This document shows positions 8,392 through 17,458 of a stretch of DNA of 64,000 nucleotides, piece after piece (the first letter of the stretch is position 1; each line of letters starts with the position of its first letter). The DNA is from Micromonospora phaseoli (GTDB taxonomy: Bacteria > Actinomycetota > Actinomycetes > Mycobacteriales > Micromonosporaceae), in assembly GCF_900109115.1 (NCBI RefSeq), contig NZ_FNYV01000006.1, positions 310,001 through 374,000 of the forward strand, in the 5' to 3' direction. Position numbers and translations under genes: made by a program. The notes below the pieces were generated by a model. It saw only the letters and a program-made list of their open reading frames with translations, ran no database searches and was not told the origin of the DNA.

Positions 8392-9684
8392 ATGACACCG
8401 GTCTCGTCCAGCCACCTCGCGCAGGCCCTGCGCCATCCCCGCTACCTGCGCACCGCGTGGCCGTGGCGCGCGCTGGCCTACCTGCTCACCACCGCGCCAC
8501 TGGCCGCCGTGCTGTCGATCGGCCCGCTCGTCGTGGTCGCACCACTGTTCGCGGCCGTCGGCGCGGTACAACGACACGACCGGCCCGTCCCACTGGCGCT
8601 CGCCGCCTTCCTGGCGGTCTGCGGTCTGTTCGTGGTGGCGCTGGCACCGCTGCTGAGCGCGCCGGTCGCGGCGTTCGAGCGGTACCGGCTCGGCCTGGTC
8701 GACGGCCGGCCGGTGGCCGGGCAACCGTGGCGCGGCGTCGCCGCGCGGTACGTGACGGCCGGGGCCTGGCGGGAGGCCGCCTACCTGTTCTGGCTCGGCG
8801 GCGTCGTCCCCGTCGTCTACTGGATCTTCGCGGTGCTCGTGATGCTCGACGTCCTGCTGATCGTGAGCCCTTTCGTGGCCGGTACCGGCGGCGAGGTGGT
8901 CCTGGTCTGGGCCACAGTGGACTCGCCCGCCCAGGCCGTGCCGCACGCGATCGTCGGCCTCCTGCTCGCACCGGTGCTGTGGTACGCGGCCGGCGCGCTC
9001 GCGGCGGCGCAGGCCGTGGTGGCGCGCTGGCTACTGCGGGGCACCCTGGACGGTGCCGCGCTGCGCGAGGTGACCCGGTCACGTGCCCGACTGGTCGACG
9101 CGTACGAGGCGGAACGTCGGCGCATCGAGCGCGACCTGCACGACGGTGCGCAACCCCGACTGACCAGCCTCAGCCTCCAGATCGGCCTGGCCCGGCTGGA
9201 CGTACCCGACGACTCGCCGGCCGCCGGGCCGCTCGCGGTGGCCCACGAGCAGGCAATGGGCCTGATGACGCTGCTCCGGCAGATCGTGCGGGGCATCCGT
9301 CCGCAGAGCCTCACCGACCTCGGGCTGGCCGGCGCGGTCCGGGAACTCGCCGACGAGGCACCGGTCCCGGTGGAGGTGCACGCCGAGCTACCACGGCCAC
9401 TGCCCGAGGCGGCCGAGACCACGGCGTACTTCGTGGTGTCGGAGGTGCTCGGCAACATCGCCCGCCACGCGCAGGCGACCCACGCCCAGGTCCGGCTCAC
9501 CGACACCGGTGCCGGGCTGGTCGTCGAGATCAGCGACGACGGTCGGGGCGGCGCAGACCCGGCACGGGGCAGCGGCCTCACCGGGCTCGCCGACCGGGTC
9601 GCCGCCGCCGACGGCCGGCTGCTGCTGGCCAGCCCGCCCGGCGGCCCCACGCTGGTGCGGGTGGAACTACCGTGGTCGGCGTGA
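8392..9684 (+). CDS. Two-component sensor histidine kinase (HisKA_3 type)
   Basis: The 430-residue protein has an N-terminal membrane region with several hydrophobic helices (about 20-215), a HisKA_3 dimerisation domain with phospho-acceptor His250 in IERDLHDGAQ, and a HATPase domain containing DDGRGG and GSGLTGLADRV. It autophosphorylates and passes phosphate to the response regulator that follows with a TGATG stop/start overlap. The membrane signal is unknown. The ATG at 8392 gives the expected N-terminus just ahead of the first helix. Confidence 0.92.
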   Translation: MTPVSSSHLAQALRHPRYLRTAWPWRALAYLLTTAPLAAVLSIGPLVVVAPLFAAVGAVQRHDRPVPLALAAFLAVCGLFVVALAPLLSAPVAAFERYRLGLVDGRPVAGQPWRGVAARYVTAGAWREAAYLFWLGGVVPVVYWIFAVLVMLDVLLIVSPFVAGTGGEVVLVWATVDSPAQAVPHAIVGLLLAPVLWYAAGALAAAQAVVARWLLRGTLDGAALREVTRSRARLVDAYEAERRRIERDLHDGAQPRLTSLSLQIGLARLDVPDDSPAAGPLAVAHEQAMGLMTLLRQIVRGIRPQSLTDLGLAGAVRELADEAPVPVEVHAELPRPLPEAAETTAYFVVSEVLGNIARHAQATHAQVRLTDTGAGLVVEISDDGRGGADPARGSGLTGLADRVAAADGRLLLASPPGGPTLVRVELPWSA

Positions 9685-10334
9685 TGCGCGTCGTGCTTGC
9701 CGAGGACGAGGTGCTGCTGCGCGAAGGGCTGGTGGCCCTGCTCACCCGGTTCGGCTTCGACGTCCTCGACGCCGTCGGCTCGGCCCCGGCGCTGGTGGCG
9801 GCGGCCCGGGCACACCGCCCCGACCTGGTGGTCACCGACATCCGGATGCCGCCCGGTCATCGCGACGACGGACTGCGCGCCGCGGTGGAGCTGCGCGCCG
9901 AGCAGCCTGGGCTGGCCGTGGTGGTACTGAGCCAGCACGTGCAGCCCGAGTACGCCTCGGCGCTGCTCGACAGCGCCGACGGCCGGCGGGTCGGTTACCT
10001 GCTCAAGGACCGGGTCGCCGAGGTCACCGAGTTCGTCGACAATCTGCGTACCGTCGTCGCCGGCGGCACGGTCGTCGATCCCGACGTGGTCCGCCGGCTG
10101 CTGCACCGCCCGCGCGACCCGCTCGCCACCCTCTCCGCCCGCGAACGGGAGGTGCTGGTGCTGGTCGCGCAGGGCCGGTCGAACGTGGCGATCGCCGCCG
10201 GGCTGCACGTCACCGAGGCTGCGGTCGGCAAGCACATCGGCAACATCCTGGCCAAGCTCGGGTTGCCGCCGGACGACGGCACGAACCGTCGGGTGCTGGC
10301 GACCCTGACCTACCTGCGCGCCAACGTCACCTGA
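9684..10334 (+). CDS. NarL/LuxR-type response regulator
   Basis: A 216-residue regulator. The receiver domain (1-120) has acidic residues in AEDE, phospho-acceptor Asp52 in VVTDIRMP and Lys in YLLKD. The C-terminal LuxR helix-turn-helix (about 150-212) has LSAREREVLVLVAQG and HVTEAAVGKHIGNI. It is co-translated with the upstream kinase and is its obvious partner. An in-frame GTG at 9681 is an alternative start. Target genes are not evident; the ABC exporter operon just downstream faces the other way. Confidence 0.93.
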   Translation: MRVVLAEDEVLLREGLVALLTRFGFDVLDAVGSAPALVAAARAHRPDLVVTDIRMPPGHRDDGLRAAVELRAEQPGLAVVVLSQHVQPEYASALLDSADGRRVGYLLKDRVAEVTEFVDNLRTVVAGGTVVDPDVVRRLLHRPRDPLATLSAREREVLVLVAQGRSNVAIAAGLHVTEAAVGKHIGNILAKLGLPPDDGTNRRVLATLTYLRANVT

Positions 10335-10354
10335 GACCCGCGGCGGCTCAGGTG
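10328..10354. terminator. Hairpin spanning both stop codons of convergent genes
   Basis: CACCTGAG and CTCAGGTG form a perfect 8-bp stem around an 11-base GC-rich loop. The stem includes the stop codons of the response regulator (plus) and the ABC permease (minus), so a single hairpin could end both transcripts. Confidence 0.6.
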
Positions 10355-11775
10355 GCCCGTAGCTCCTCCACCGCCGTGTTCCCGCGCAGGAACAGCACCC
10401 CCAGCCCGACGGTGATCAGCACGGCGACCACCGCGCCGGCTCCCAGCAGCGCCAGCTGCTCCACCGGTACGCCGGGAGTGCGGCCATCTCGGCCGGTGCC
10501 GCCGGAGAACAGCCGACCGATGGTGTACCCGACGCCGAGGGCGACCAGCACGGCGGGCACCACGGGTGCCAGCACCTGCCAGAGGATCGATGCGCCGATG
10601 GTGGCCCGCGGCACCCCGTTCGCCACCAGCACGGCGTAACCGCGACGGCGGGAGACGATCCCCTCCACCAGGGTGACCAGCAGGCCCGCGGCGGCAATGG
10701 TCAGCGCCACGGCGACCGCCAGGTCGACCAGATCCATGGTGGTCAGGTAGAAGGAGTTCAAGGGACCGGCGTCATCGCCGTAGCCGGCCGCTCGGCTCTC
10801 CTCCCGTTCGATCTGGGCCATGAGCAGGAACGAGGCCCGGAATGCCGTCGCGCCAGCGCCGATGATCACCGCGGCGAGCAGGGCGGCGAAGGTCCGGCTG
10901 CTGGCCCAGGGGTCGTCGGTCAGCCGGCGCGCGGCCAGCAGCGCGGCCGGACTCGGGGCGTGCCGGTGCAGCACCCGCCCGGCCAGGTAGGAGATCCAGC
11001 CGGTCCCGAGGATCACCCCCATCACGGCGGCGAAGATGCCGATCAGGATGACGATGCCCAACCAGTCGACGCGGGCGCCCTTGAGGGCCCACTGGATCGG
11101 CTCGACCATCGCCGCGGCCAGTACACCGAGGCCGATCAGCAGTCCCGGCCAGGGGCGGGGTGATCCGGTGCGGCCGGCCCGCCGGAACACTCCGAGCGGT
11201 GTGGTGGTGACCCGGCGCAACATCACGCTGGTCGCCACCGCAGCCACCAGCGGCAGTCCGAGCACCACCGCCGCCATCGCCGGCATCCACGGCAGCACGT
11301 CGGTCGGCAGCGCCAACTGGCCGTTGGCGTCCGGACGGTGCAGTAGATTCCGCCCGACCAGGTAGGCGGCCAGCCCGGTGAGAGCGCCGGCCAGGCTGGC
11401 CAGGCCGGTCTCCAGCATCGCGATCCGGGTCACCTGACCCGGGGTCGCGCCGGCCAACCGCAGCGCGGCGAGCCGACGGTCCCGCGCCGGCGCGCCCAGT
11501 CGGGCGCTCTGACCGGCCAGGGCCAGCACGGGGATGGTCAGCAGCACCAGCGCGAACGCCGTGCCGCCACGCAGGCCCGGCTCCCGCAGCAGCCCGTTGA
11601 CGTACTGCTCGGAGTGCTGCCACGCGTCGCCGGGCGGCTTCTCGATGGCCAGCACGGTCAGCGCCGCCAGCCCGGCGAGGGTGGCCAGGGCGGCGCTCAG
11701 CGCGGTCAACGTCACCCGGGCCGCGTCGGTGCGATTGCCGGCCATGGCCAGCCGCGCCAGGGTGCCGGGACTCAC
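10348..11775 (-). CDS. ABC transporter permease, FtsX/MacB-like
   Basis: A 475-residue membrane protein with about eight to ten hydrophobic helices arranged as two FtsX-like halves, each with a cluster of helices (for example LALVLLTIPVLALAG and VALTIAAAGLLVTLVEGI). It is the membrane partner of the ATPase gene upstream, whose stop overlaps this GTG start by GTGA. Such PadR-linked exporters usually move lipids, peptides or antibiotics out of the cell; no substrate can be assigned here. It shares a bidirectional hairpin at its 3' end with the convergent response regulator. Confidence 0.88.
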   Translation of the reverse strand: MSPGTLARLAMAGNRTDAARVTLTALSAALATLAGLAALTVLAIEKPPGDAWQHSEQYVNGLLREPGLRGGTAFALVLLTIPVLALAGQSARLGAPARDRRLAALRLAGATPGQVTRIAMLETGLASLAGALTGLAAYLVGRNLLHRPDANGQLALPTDVLPWMPAMAAVVLGLPLVAAVATSVMLRRVTTTPLGVFRRAGRTGSPRPWPGLLIGLGVLAAAMVEPIQWALKGARVDWLGIVILIGIFAAVMGVILGTGWISYLAGRVLHRHAPSPAALLAARRLTDDPWASSRTFAALLAAVIIGAGATAFRASFLLMAQIEREESRAAGYGDDAGPLNSFYLTTMDLVDLAVAVALTIAAAGLLVTLVEGIVSRRRGYAVLVANGVPRATIGASILWQVLAPVVPAVLVALGVGYTIGRLFSGGTGRDGRTPGVPVEQLALLGAGAVVAVLITVGLGVLFLRGNTAVEELRAT

Positions 11776-12473
11776 CGGGCTCCGCCGGACAGCGGAGCAT
11801 CGAGGCCGAGGCCGGTGTGGTCGATCGCGCCGTCCCGCAGGACGATCTCGCGGTCGGCGTACGCGGCGATCCGGGGCTCGTGGGTGATCAGCACCACCGC
11901 CGTACGCTGCTGGCGGGCGAGCCGGACCAGCTGGGTGAGCACCTGTTCGCCGGTGACCGTGTCGAGCGCACCGGTCGGCTCGTCGGCGAAGAGCACCCGC
12001 GGCTCGGTGACCAGCGCCCGGGCGGTAGCGCAGCGCTGCTGCTGACCGCCGGACATCTCGCCGGGTCGCACGTCGGCGTACTCCGCCACACCCAGCCGCT
12101 CCAGCCAGTCGCAGGCCGCCGCCCGCGCCGCTCGCCGCCCCGTGCCGGCGAGCAGCAGCGGAAGGGCGACGTTCTCCGCCGCGGTCAGCTCGGCGACGAG
12201 CTGACCGAACTGGAACAGCACCCCGAACTCGGTACGCCGCAGCCGGGACCGGGCCGCCTCCGACCAGGTGTCGATCCGGTGACCGCGCCAGCTCACCTCA
12301 CCGGCGTCCGGCCGCAGGATGCCCGCGAGGCAGTGCAGCAGGGTGGACTTGCCACAGCCACTCGGGCCGGTCACCGCGACGATCTCACCCTCGTCGATGT
12401 CGAGGGTGACGTCGCGCAGCGCGGGTGTCGGTCCGTAGGACTTCACCAGACCGCGGGCCTCAAGTTTCGTCAC
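11772..12473 (-). CDS. ABC transporter ATPase, LolD/MacB-like
   Basis: A 233-residue nucleotide-binding protein. Walker A is GPSGCGKSTL near residue 40, the signature is MSGGQQQR, Walker B is RVLFADEPTGALD and the switch His is in LITHEPR. Start GTG at 12473 overlaps the stop of the upstream PadR gene by GTGA and gives the normal N-terminus TKLEARGLVKSYG. It energises the FtsX-like permease that follows. The three genes form one operon with PadR first. Confidence 0.93.
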   Translation of the reverse strand: MTKLEARGLVKSYGPTPALRDVTLDIDEGEIVAVTGPSGCGKSTLLHCLAGILRPDAGEVSWRGHRIDTWSEAARSRLRRTEFGVLFQFGQLVAELTAAENVALPLLLAGTGRRAARAAACDWLERLGVAEYADVRPGEMSGGQQQRCATARALVTEPRVLFADEPTGALDTVTGEQVLTQLVRLARQQRTAVVLITHEPRIAAYADREIVLRDGAIDHTGLGLDAPLSGGAR

Positions 12474-12961
12474 GCGCGCACCTCCCGGTGCCAGTCGGCG
12501 ACCCGCTCCAGGGTGGTGCGCAACCACCGCAGGTCGGCATCGAGATGAGCGATGGCATAGTCGGCCGCGACGACCTCGTCGACGGTGGCCGACGGGGCCG
12601 TCTTCAGGGCGGTCAGTTCGCGCAGCCGGTCGGTGTGCGCCTGACGCTGCGCGATCAGGTACGCCCGGGCCTGCTCCACGTCGACCACCAGCAACGCCAC
12701 CACCACCTTGGCGAAGAGCGCGCTGTTGACGTACGGCATCGGTGGCTCGACGGTGCCCAGCCACCGTTCCAGCGTGACCCGCCCGTCCTTGGTCAGCGAG
12801 TACGCCGTGCGGTCGGGGCCGGTGAGGCGTTCCGGGCCGGTCGACGCCACCAGGCCGTCCCGCAGCAGGCGGCCCAGCGTGGCGTAGACCTGCCCGAACG
12901 CCAGCGGGCGAACCTGCGGAAGCCGCTGGTCGTACGCCCGCTTCAGCTCGTACCCGTGCAT
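12470..12961 (-). CDS. PadR family regulator, apparently frameshifted near its start
   Basis: The 163-residue open frame from ATG 12961 begins MHGYELKRAYDQRLPQV, the middle of the PadR winged-helix domain, and continues into a C-terminal dimerisation helix region. The conserved N-terminus is present just upstream but in another frame: starting at GTG 13005 one reads STPHVLLGLLAPEP, which should run directly into MHGYEL. One base is missing around 12961-12964. Either the gene is damaged, or this is a sequencing error, or a shortened protein is made. It would repress the ABC exporter operon it heads, and a perfect palindrome lies just upstream. Confidence 0.8.
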   Translation of the reverse strand: MHGYELKRAYDQRLPQVRPLAFGQVYATLGRLLRDGLVASTGPERLTGPDRTAYSLTKDGRVTLERWLGTVEPPMPYVNSALFAKVVVALLVVDVEQARAYLIAQRQAHTDRLRELTALKTAPSATVDEVVAADYAIAHLDADLRWLRTTLERVADWHREVRA

Positions 12962-13012
12962 GGCTCCGGTGCGAGCAGCCCGAGCAGCACATGCGGAGTG
13001 GACACCCCGACC

Positions 13013-13033
13013 ACTATTCGCTCAGCGAATAGT
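13013..13033. promoter_or_regulatory. Perfect palindromic operator for the PadR/ABC operon
   Basis: Arms ACTATTCGCT and AGCGAATAGT flank a single C. The palindrome lies 8 bases upstream of the reconstructed GTG start (13005) of the PadR gene, where an autoregulatory operator is expected. Its AT-rich outer parts may overlap the -10 region. Binding by PadR is inferred from position. Confidence 0.6.
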
Positions 13034-13091
13034 TGATGTCAAGCACCGCCCCATGCGACAGGCGCTGAGCCGAGCCGGTGGCAGCGCCGGT

Positions 13092-13148
13092 GTTAACCGG
13101 GGGCCCTTGCTATACCTGAGGCGTTAACAGGGGGCCCTTCCTTACACC
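13092..13148. repeat. GTTAAC/GGGCCC tandem repeat pair, locus 1
   Basis: Two units, GTTAACCGGGGGCCCTTGC at 13092 and GTTAACAGGGGGCCCTTCC at 13123, are 31 bases apart. Read on the minus strand the pair begins directly after the stop codon of the receiver-PP2C gene at 13149. Related pairs with the same spacing and polarity occur at 24482 and 61501. Confidence 0.85.
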
Positions 13149-14684
13149 TCAACGGCGGCGGAGGGCTACGACGGCGACGTCGTCCTGGATCTCGTCCGGG
13201 GCGAGTTCGACGAGCAGTCGCTCACAGAACCGGTCGAGGTCGTCGTCCACCCGGGCGGCAGACGCGGCCAGGGCGCTCAGCCCCTCGTCGATGGTGGCGT
13301 CCCGGCGTTCGATCAGCCCGTCGGTGTAGAAGACGATCGTCGCCCCGGCCGGTACCACGAACTCCAGGTCAGTGGGGCGGGGTGCGCGCACGCCGAGCAA
13401 CGGTGCGGCGTGCTGCACGTACTCGACCTTGCCGTCCTGGCTGATCAGCGGCGGCAGGTGACCGGCGCTGGCCAGTCGGACCCGCCCGGTGGCCGGCTCC
13501 AGCAGCAGTACGCAGATCGTCGCCAACTCGCTGGGCAGCAGCGTGAGCATCAGCTCGTTGACCCGGTGCAGGATCTCGCCCGGCTGGTGCCCCTCGACCG
13601 CGTACGCCCGCAGTGCGTGCCGCAGCTCGGCCATCACGGTGGCGGCGTGCAGCGAGTGACCGGCCACGTCGCCGATGGCCAGCAGCAGGTGGCCGTCGAG
13701 CATCACCAGCTCGTAGAAGTCACCACCCACCTCGGTGTCGGCGCTGGCCGGCTCGTAGCGCACGGCGAGATCGAGGCCCACGATCTCCGGGATGCGGCGC
13801 GGCAGCAGGCTGCGCTGCAGAGTCACCGCGATGCGGTGCTCCTCGTCGAAGGAGCGCTGCGCCTCCACGGCGGAGGCGACCGCCTGGGCGAGCTGGACCA
13901 GCACCGGCGTGCGGGCGGTCTGCGTCGCGGTGGGCACCACGACGTAGAGCGGCGCGCGGTCCTCGCGTAGCCGGGCGGCGGCAACCGTGACCGTGTCGCC
14001 GGCCGGCCAGTCGACCAGCCCCCAGTCGCCCGGCCCCTCGATCCGGACGGTCGCCCCGGTCGGCACCCCGGTGTCGTCGACGATCCACGGCACGACCCGC
14101 CCCGCGGTGCCCGGCCCGGCGCAGACCCCGGCGAGGCAGTCGCCGTCGAAGGTCTCGGCGATCACCGCGGCGGGGCTCTTGAAGATCTCCGCCGCGCCGG
14201 TGGCCGCCGTCTCCAGCAGCCGGGTGAAGCTCGGCGCGGCGTGCACCGCCACGGTGGTGTCCGCCAGGCCGGTGAGCCGTTCGGCGAGCAGTTCGGCGCG
14301 CTGCCGGGCCTGGTAGTACCGCAGCACCGCATGGGCGGTGGCGACCAGCTCCTCCGGCTCGATCGGCTCGGCCAGGTACGCGTCGGCCCCGCGGGTCAGC
14401 CCCTGCGTACGGTCGGTCACGTCGACGGCGTGCGCGGAGACGTGGATGACCGGCAGCGCCGGGTGCGCGGACTTGATCCGCTCGCACACCTCGAAGCCGC
14501 TCAGGTCCGGCAGCCGGACGTCGAGCACCACCAGGTCGATCGGATCCACCTCGACCCGACGCAGCGCCTCGCCGCCCGTCTCCGCCTCCAGCACGGTGAA
14601 GCCGGCGCGGGTCAGCCAGTTCACCAGGAGGTAGCGCTTGGTCTGACTGTCGTCGACCACCAGCACTGTCGCCGCGCCGTCCAC
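13149..14684 (-). CDS. Receiver-domain PP2C phosphatase (RsbU-like)
   Basis: A 511-residue protein. The N-terminal response-regulator receiver domain has Asp11/12 and phospho-acceptor Asp55 in VVLDVRLPD. The usual Lys-Pro is replaced by EP (YLAEPIEPEEL), as often seen in hybrid proteins. A GAF-like middle region and a SpoIIE-type PP2C phosphatase (about 290-510, with EVGGDFYEL, IGDVAGHS and FYTDGLIERR) follow. It is the last gene of the stressosome operon, next to a histidine kinase that could phosphorylate its receiver. By analogy with RsbU it would dephosphorylate an antagonist such as the nearby STAS protein. The start ATG at 14684 lies one base from the kinase stop. Confidence 0.92.
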   Translation of the reverse strand: MDGAATVLVVDDSQTKRYLLVNWLTRAGFTVLEAETGGEALRRVEVDPIDLVVLDVRLPDLSGFEVCERIKSAHPALPVIHVSAHAVDVTDRTQGLTRGADAYLAEPIEPEELVATAHAVLRYYQARQRAELLAERLTGLADTTVAVHAAPSFTRLLETAATGAAEIFKSPAAVIAETFDGDCLAGVCAGPGTAGRVVPWIVDDTGVPTGATVRIEGPGDWGLVDWPAGDTVTVAAARLREDRAPLYVVVPTATQTARTPVLVQLAQAVASAVEAQRSFDEEHRIAVTLQRSLLPRRIPEIVGLDLAVRYEPASADTEVGGDFYELVMLDGHLLLAIGDVAGHSLHAATVMAELRHALRAYAVEGHQPGEILHRVNELMLTLLPSELATICVLLLEPATGRVRLASAGHLPPLISQDGKVEYVQHAAPLLGVRAPRPTDLEFVVPAGATIVFYTDGLIERRDATIDEGLSALAASAARVDDDLDRFCERLLVELAPDEIQDDVAVVALRRR

Positions 14685-14685
14685 G

Positions 14686-16032
14686 TCACGCCCCGTCCGC
14701 CGGCAGCCAGACCGTGAAGGTACTGCCCCGACCCGGCTCGCTGACCAGTTCGAGGGTGCCGCCGAGCAGGGTCACCAGCCGCCGGGCGTACGGCAGGCCG
14801 AGCCCGGTGCCGCCGACCCGGGACGGACCGGGTGCCTGGTAGAACTCCTCGAACACCCGGTCCTGCAGCTCCGGCGGGATGCCCGGTCCGGTGTCGGAGA
14901 CGGAGAGCCGCCAGCGGTCGCCGTGCTGCTCGGCCCGCAACCGGACCTCGCCCCGGTTGGTGAACTTCAGGCCGTTGTGCAGCAGGTTGCGCAGCACCTG
15001 GGCGAGCAGCACCTCGTCGGTGCGCAGCGTGGTCGCCGTGGCCGGCTCCTCCACCACCAACTCGACCTCTCCGGCGGCCGGCAGCGCTCGGAGCGTGCCG
15101 CGCAACTGGCCGAAGAGGGCCCGCAGGTCCACCTCGGCCCAGTCCGGCTCGATCCGGCCCGACTCGGCCTTGGCCAGGTCGAGCAGCTCGTTGACCAGCG
15201 TGAGCAGGTCCGACGCCGAGGAGCGGATCAGGCCGACCTGGCGTTCCTGCTCGGTGGTGAGCGGGTCGGACGCTGAGTCGCCCAGCAGCCGGGCCAGCCC
15301 GATGACCGCGGTCACCGGTGCCCGCAGCTCGTGGCTGACGTTGGCCAGGAAGCGGGTCTTGGACTCGCTCGCCGCGCGCAGCTGCGCCGACTTCTCGTCC
15401 AGCTCCGCGTAGAGGGCCACCACACCCCGGTTGGTCGCCTCCAGCTCCTCGGTGAGCTGGTGGTAGAGCGCCATCACCCCGTGGTTGGTCTGCTCCAGCT
15501 CCTCGTTGAGCCGGGCCAGCTCGTCGCGCTGGCTGCGTACCTCGTCGAGGGCGTGGATGAGCTGCGAATTCTGCGTGGCCAGCTCCTCCTCGACGGTGCC
15601 CGGCGCGCTCTCGCCGAGTTGGGCGCGCAGCTCGGCGAGGCGCTCAGGGGTGAGCGCCCGGGCGGTGGCCGGGACACGTCGTGACATCCGCACGACCGTA
15701 TCTCCCCGCACCGTCAGTACGCTCAATGTGTCCACCAGGCGCGCCACCGCGCCGGACTCCGGCTCGTACCGCCCGGCCGGCAGGGGCGCCACCGGCACCA
15801 GGTCGACGTGCAGGTGACAGCGAGCGTCCGCGGTTTCCGCGACAGCGAAGAGAACATCAGCGCCGCCGACGGCGCGGAGCAGGTCCCGGGCGACCTCGCT
15901 CAACGCGGTGGCGATCCGGACCTGGTCCTGGTGCTCCAGTCCGACTGCGGCGGCGACCTCGCGGCCACGCTGACGGACGACGAAAATGTCCTGCTCCACC
16001 CGCAGCGCCATCTGCAACAGCGGCGTGCTCAT
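14686..16032 (-). CDS. Sensor histidine kinase with N-terminal RsbW/T-like domain
   Basis: A 448-residue soluble kinase. The first 130 residues resemble an RsbT/RsbW-type ATPase fold (QVRIATALSEVARDLL, RCHLHVDLVPV). A heptad-rich coiled coil follows (about 150-225, LARLNEELEQTNHGVMAL), then HisKA (NVSHELRAPVTAVIG) and HATPase (DTGPGIP, GGTGLGLPYA) domains. No membrane segment is seen. It overlaps the upstream gene by ATGA and sits directly before the receiver-PP2C gene, so the pair is a likely phosphorelay that adds a second input to the stressosome pathway. Confidence 0.92.
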   Translation of the reverse strand: MSTPLLQMALRVEQDIFVVRQRGREVAAAVGLEHQDQVRIATALSEVARDLLRAVGGADVLFAVAETADARCHLHVDLVPVAPLPAGRYEPESGAVARLVDTLSVLTVRGDTVVRMSRRVPATARALTPERLAELRAQLGESAPGTVEEELATQNSQLIHALDEVRSQRDELARLNEELEQTNHGVMALYHQLTEELEATNRGVVALYAELDEKSAQLRAASESKTRFLANVSHELRAPVTAVIGLARLLGDSASDPLTTEQERQVGLIRSSASDLLTLVNELLDLAKAESGRIEPDWAEVDLRALFGQLRGTLRALPAAGEVELVVEEPATATTLRTDEVLLAQVLRNLLHNGLKFTNRGEVRLRAEQHGDRWRLSVSDTGPGIPPELQDRVFEEFYQAPGPSRVGGTGLGLPYARRLVTLLGGTLELVSEPGRGSTFTVWLPADGA

Positions 16033-17051
16033 GCCCAGGACCTTGCCACCAGCACCCCGGCGTCGTCGCGCCGGATGCCGGCGTCGCGCATCAGCGTGGC
16101 GGCCACCACCAGCGGCGACCGCCCGGTGAGGCCGGGATAGTCGGCCAACTGCCACCGGTCGACCACTCCGTCGGTGTGCATGACCAGCAGGCTGCCGGCC
16201 TCGAACGGGTATTCGTACTGCCGGATCGTCGGTCGCTGGTGTCCGGCGATGCCGGGCAGCGAGACCAGCCCACGGCGGCGACCGTCACCGGTGGCCACGG
16301 AACCGCTGATGTTGCCCAGCCCGGCGTACCGCAGCACCCCGGCCGTCGGATCCAGCTCGGCCACGGCGAGGGCCGCGCCCCGGGTGTGCGACATCGCCCG
16401 GTGCAGGTGGCCGACCACCTCGGCGGGGGAGACCGCCGGGGCGTCCCGGAACGCGGTGAGCGCGGCGTCGGTGGCCGCGGTGGCCAACGGTCCGTGGCCC
16501 AGACCGTCGCTGACCAGTACCTGGCGGCGGTCGCCGACGATCCGGGCGGCGTGACCGTCCCCGCTGACCGTCTCCCCGCTCAGTGGACGGGTCAGCCCGC
16601 CGACCCAGGGAATCCCGGTTTCTGCCGCGGCGAAGACCCGGACGACGATGACCGTGCCACGGTCCGGCCGGGAGTACGCGTCGAACCAGCTGGCCTGCCG
16701 GACGATGGCGCCGAGGCCGATGCCGAGGGTGCCGGTGGTGGAGTGCCCGTCACGGGCGGAATCGGTGAGGTCGACCATGCCGGGCCCGTTGTCGATCGCG
16801 ATCATCTCCACGCCGGCGTCCGACTCGCGTCGAACCGGGCGGAGCAGCAGCACACCGTCCTCGGCGTGTTTGATCAGGTTGCTGGTCAGCTCGGCGGCGA
16901 CGATCGCCAGGTCGGCGATCCGGCCGGTGGGCAGTCCCAACTGGTCGCCCAGCCGCTCGGCGGCCCGCCGCACGGCGCTGCCGGTGCTGCCGTTCTCCAC
17001 CCGGAACCAGCTGCCCCGGTCGGTTACCGGCTCGGTGGTCACCGGGACCAC
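16029..17051 (-). CDS. Fused RsbT/W-like ATPase and RsbX-like PP2C phosphatase
   Basis: A 340-residue protein with a HATPase domain first (about 15-140; N-box IVAAELTSNLIKHA, then IDNGPGM and TLGIGLGAIVRQ) and a compact SpoIIE-type phosphatase domain after it (about 150-340; SDGLGHG, LVMHTDGVVDRW). The combination fits an enzyme that resets phosphorylated stressosome proteins, as RsbX does in Bacillus, joined to an ATP-binding partner-switch domain. The assignment is by fold and position. The GTG start at 17051 lies within the last codons of the upstream rsbT, so translation is probably coupled. Confidence 0.87.
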   Translation of the reverse strand: MVPVTTEPVTDRGSWFRVENGSTGSAVRRAAERLGDQLGLPTGRIADLAIVAAELTSNLIKHAEDGVLLLRPVRRESDAGVEMIAIDNGPGMVDLTDSARDGHSTTGTLGIGLGAIVRQASWFDAYSRPDRGTVIVVRVFAAAETGIPWVGGLTRPLSGETVSGDGHAARIVGDRRQVLVSDGLGHGPLATAATDAALTAFRDAPAVSPAEVVGHLHRAMSHTRGAALAVAELDPTAGVLRYAGLGNISGSVATGDGRRRGLVSLPGIAGHQRPTIRQYEYPFEAGSLLVMHTDGVVDRWQLADYPGLTGRSPLVVAATLMRDAGIRRDDAGVLVARSWA

Positions 17052-17458
17052 TTGATGACCGTGATCCGGGTGCCCTGGCCGGGTGCGGTCTGGATGTCGA
17101 ACTCGTCCACCAGCCGCCGGGCACCGCTGAGGCCGAGGCCGAGGCCGCCGCCGGTGGTGTAACCGTCGGTCAGCGCGAGGTCCAGGTCGACGATGCCGGG
17201 ACCGGAGTCGGCGAAGACGATCTTGATGCCGGGCTTGCGGCCATTGTCGACGGCGGTCACCTCGACGGTGCCGCCACCGCCGTAGACCAGGGTGTTGCGG
17301 GCGAGTTCGCTGGCCGCGGTGACCACCTTGGTCTGGTCCACGAGGGAGAGCTTGACCGCCACCGCCACCGTACGCACCAACTGGCGGACGCGTACCACGT
17401 CCTCGTCGCTGCCGACCGTCTGGGCCTGGGGACGACCCAGGTCGACCCCGCTCGTCAT
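17039..17458 (-). CDS. rsbT: RsbT-like serine/threonine kinase of the stressosome
   Basis: A single-domain ATPase/kinase of 139 residues. ASELARNTLVYGGGG is the N-box, FADSGPGIVDLD the G1 box and GGLGLGLSGARRL the G2 box, all as in RsbT. In Bacillus, RsbT phosphorylates RsbR and RsbS and, when released, activates the phosphatase RsbU. It overlaps rsbS by ATGA (start ATG 17458), and the gene order rsbR-rsbS-rsbT is the conserved one. Confidence 0.93.
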   Translation of the reverse strand: MTSGVDLGRPQAQTVGSDEDVVRVRQLVRTVAVAVKLSLVDQTKVVTAASELARNTLVYGGGGTVEVTAVDNGRKPGIKIVFADSGPGIVDLDLALTDGYTTGGGLGLGLSGARRLVDEFDIQTAPGQGTRITVIKWSR

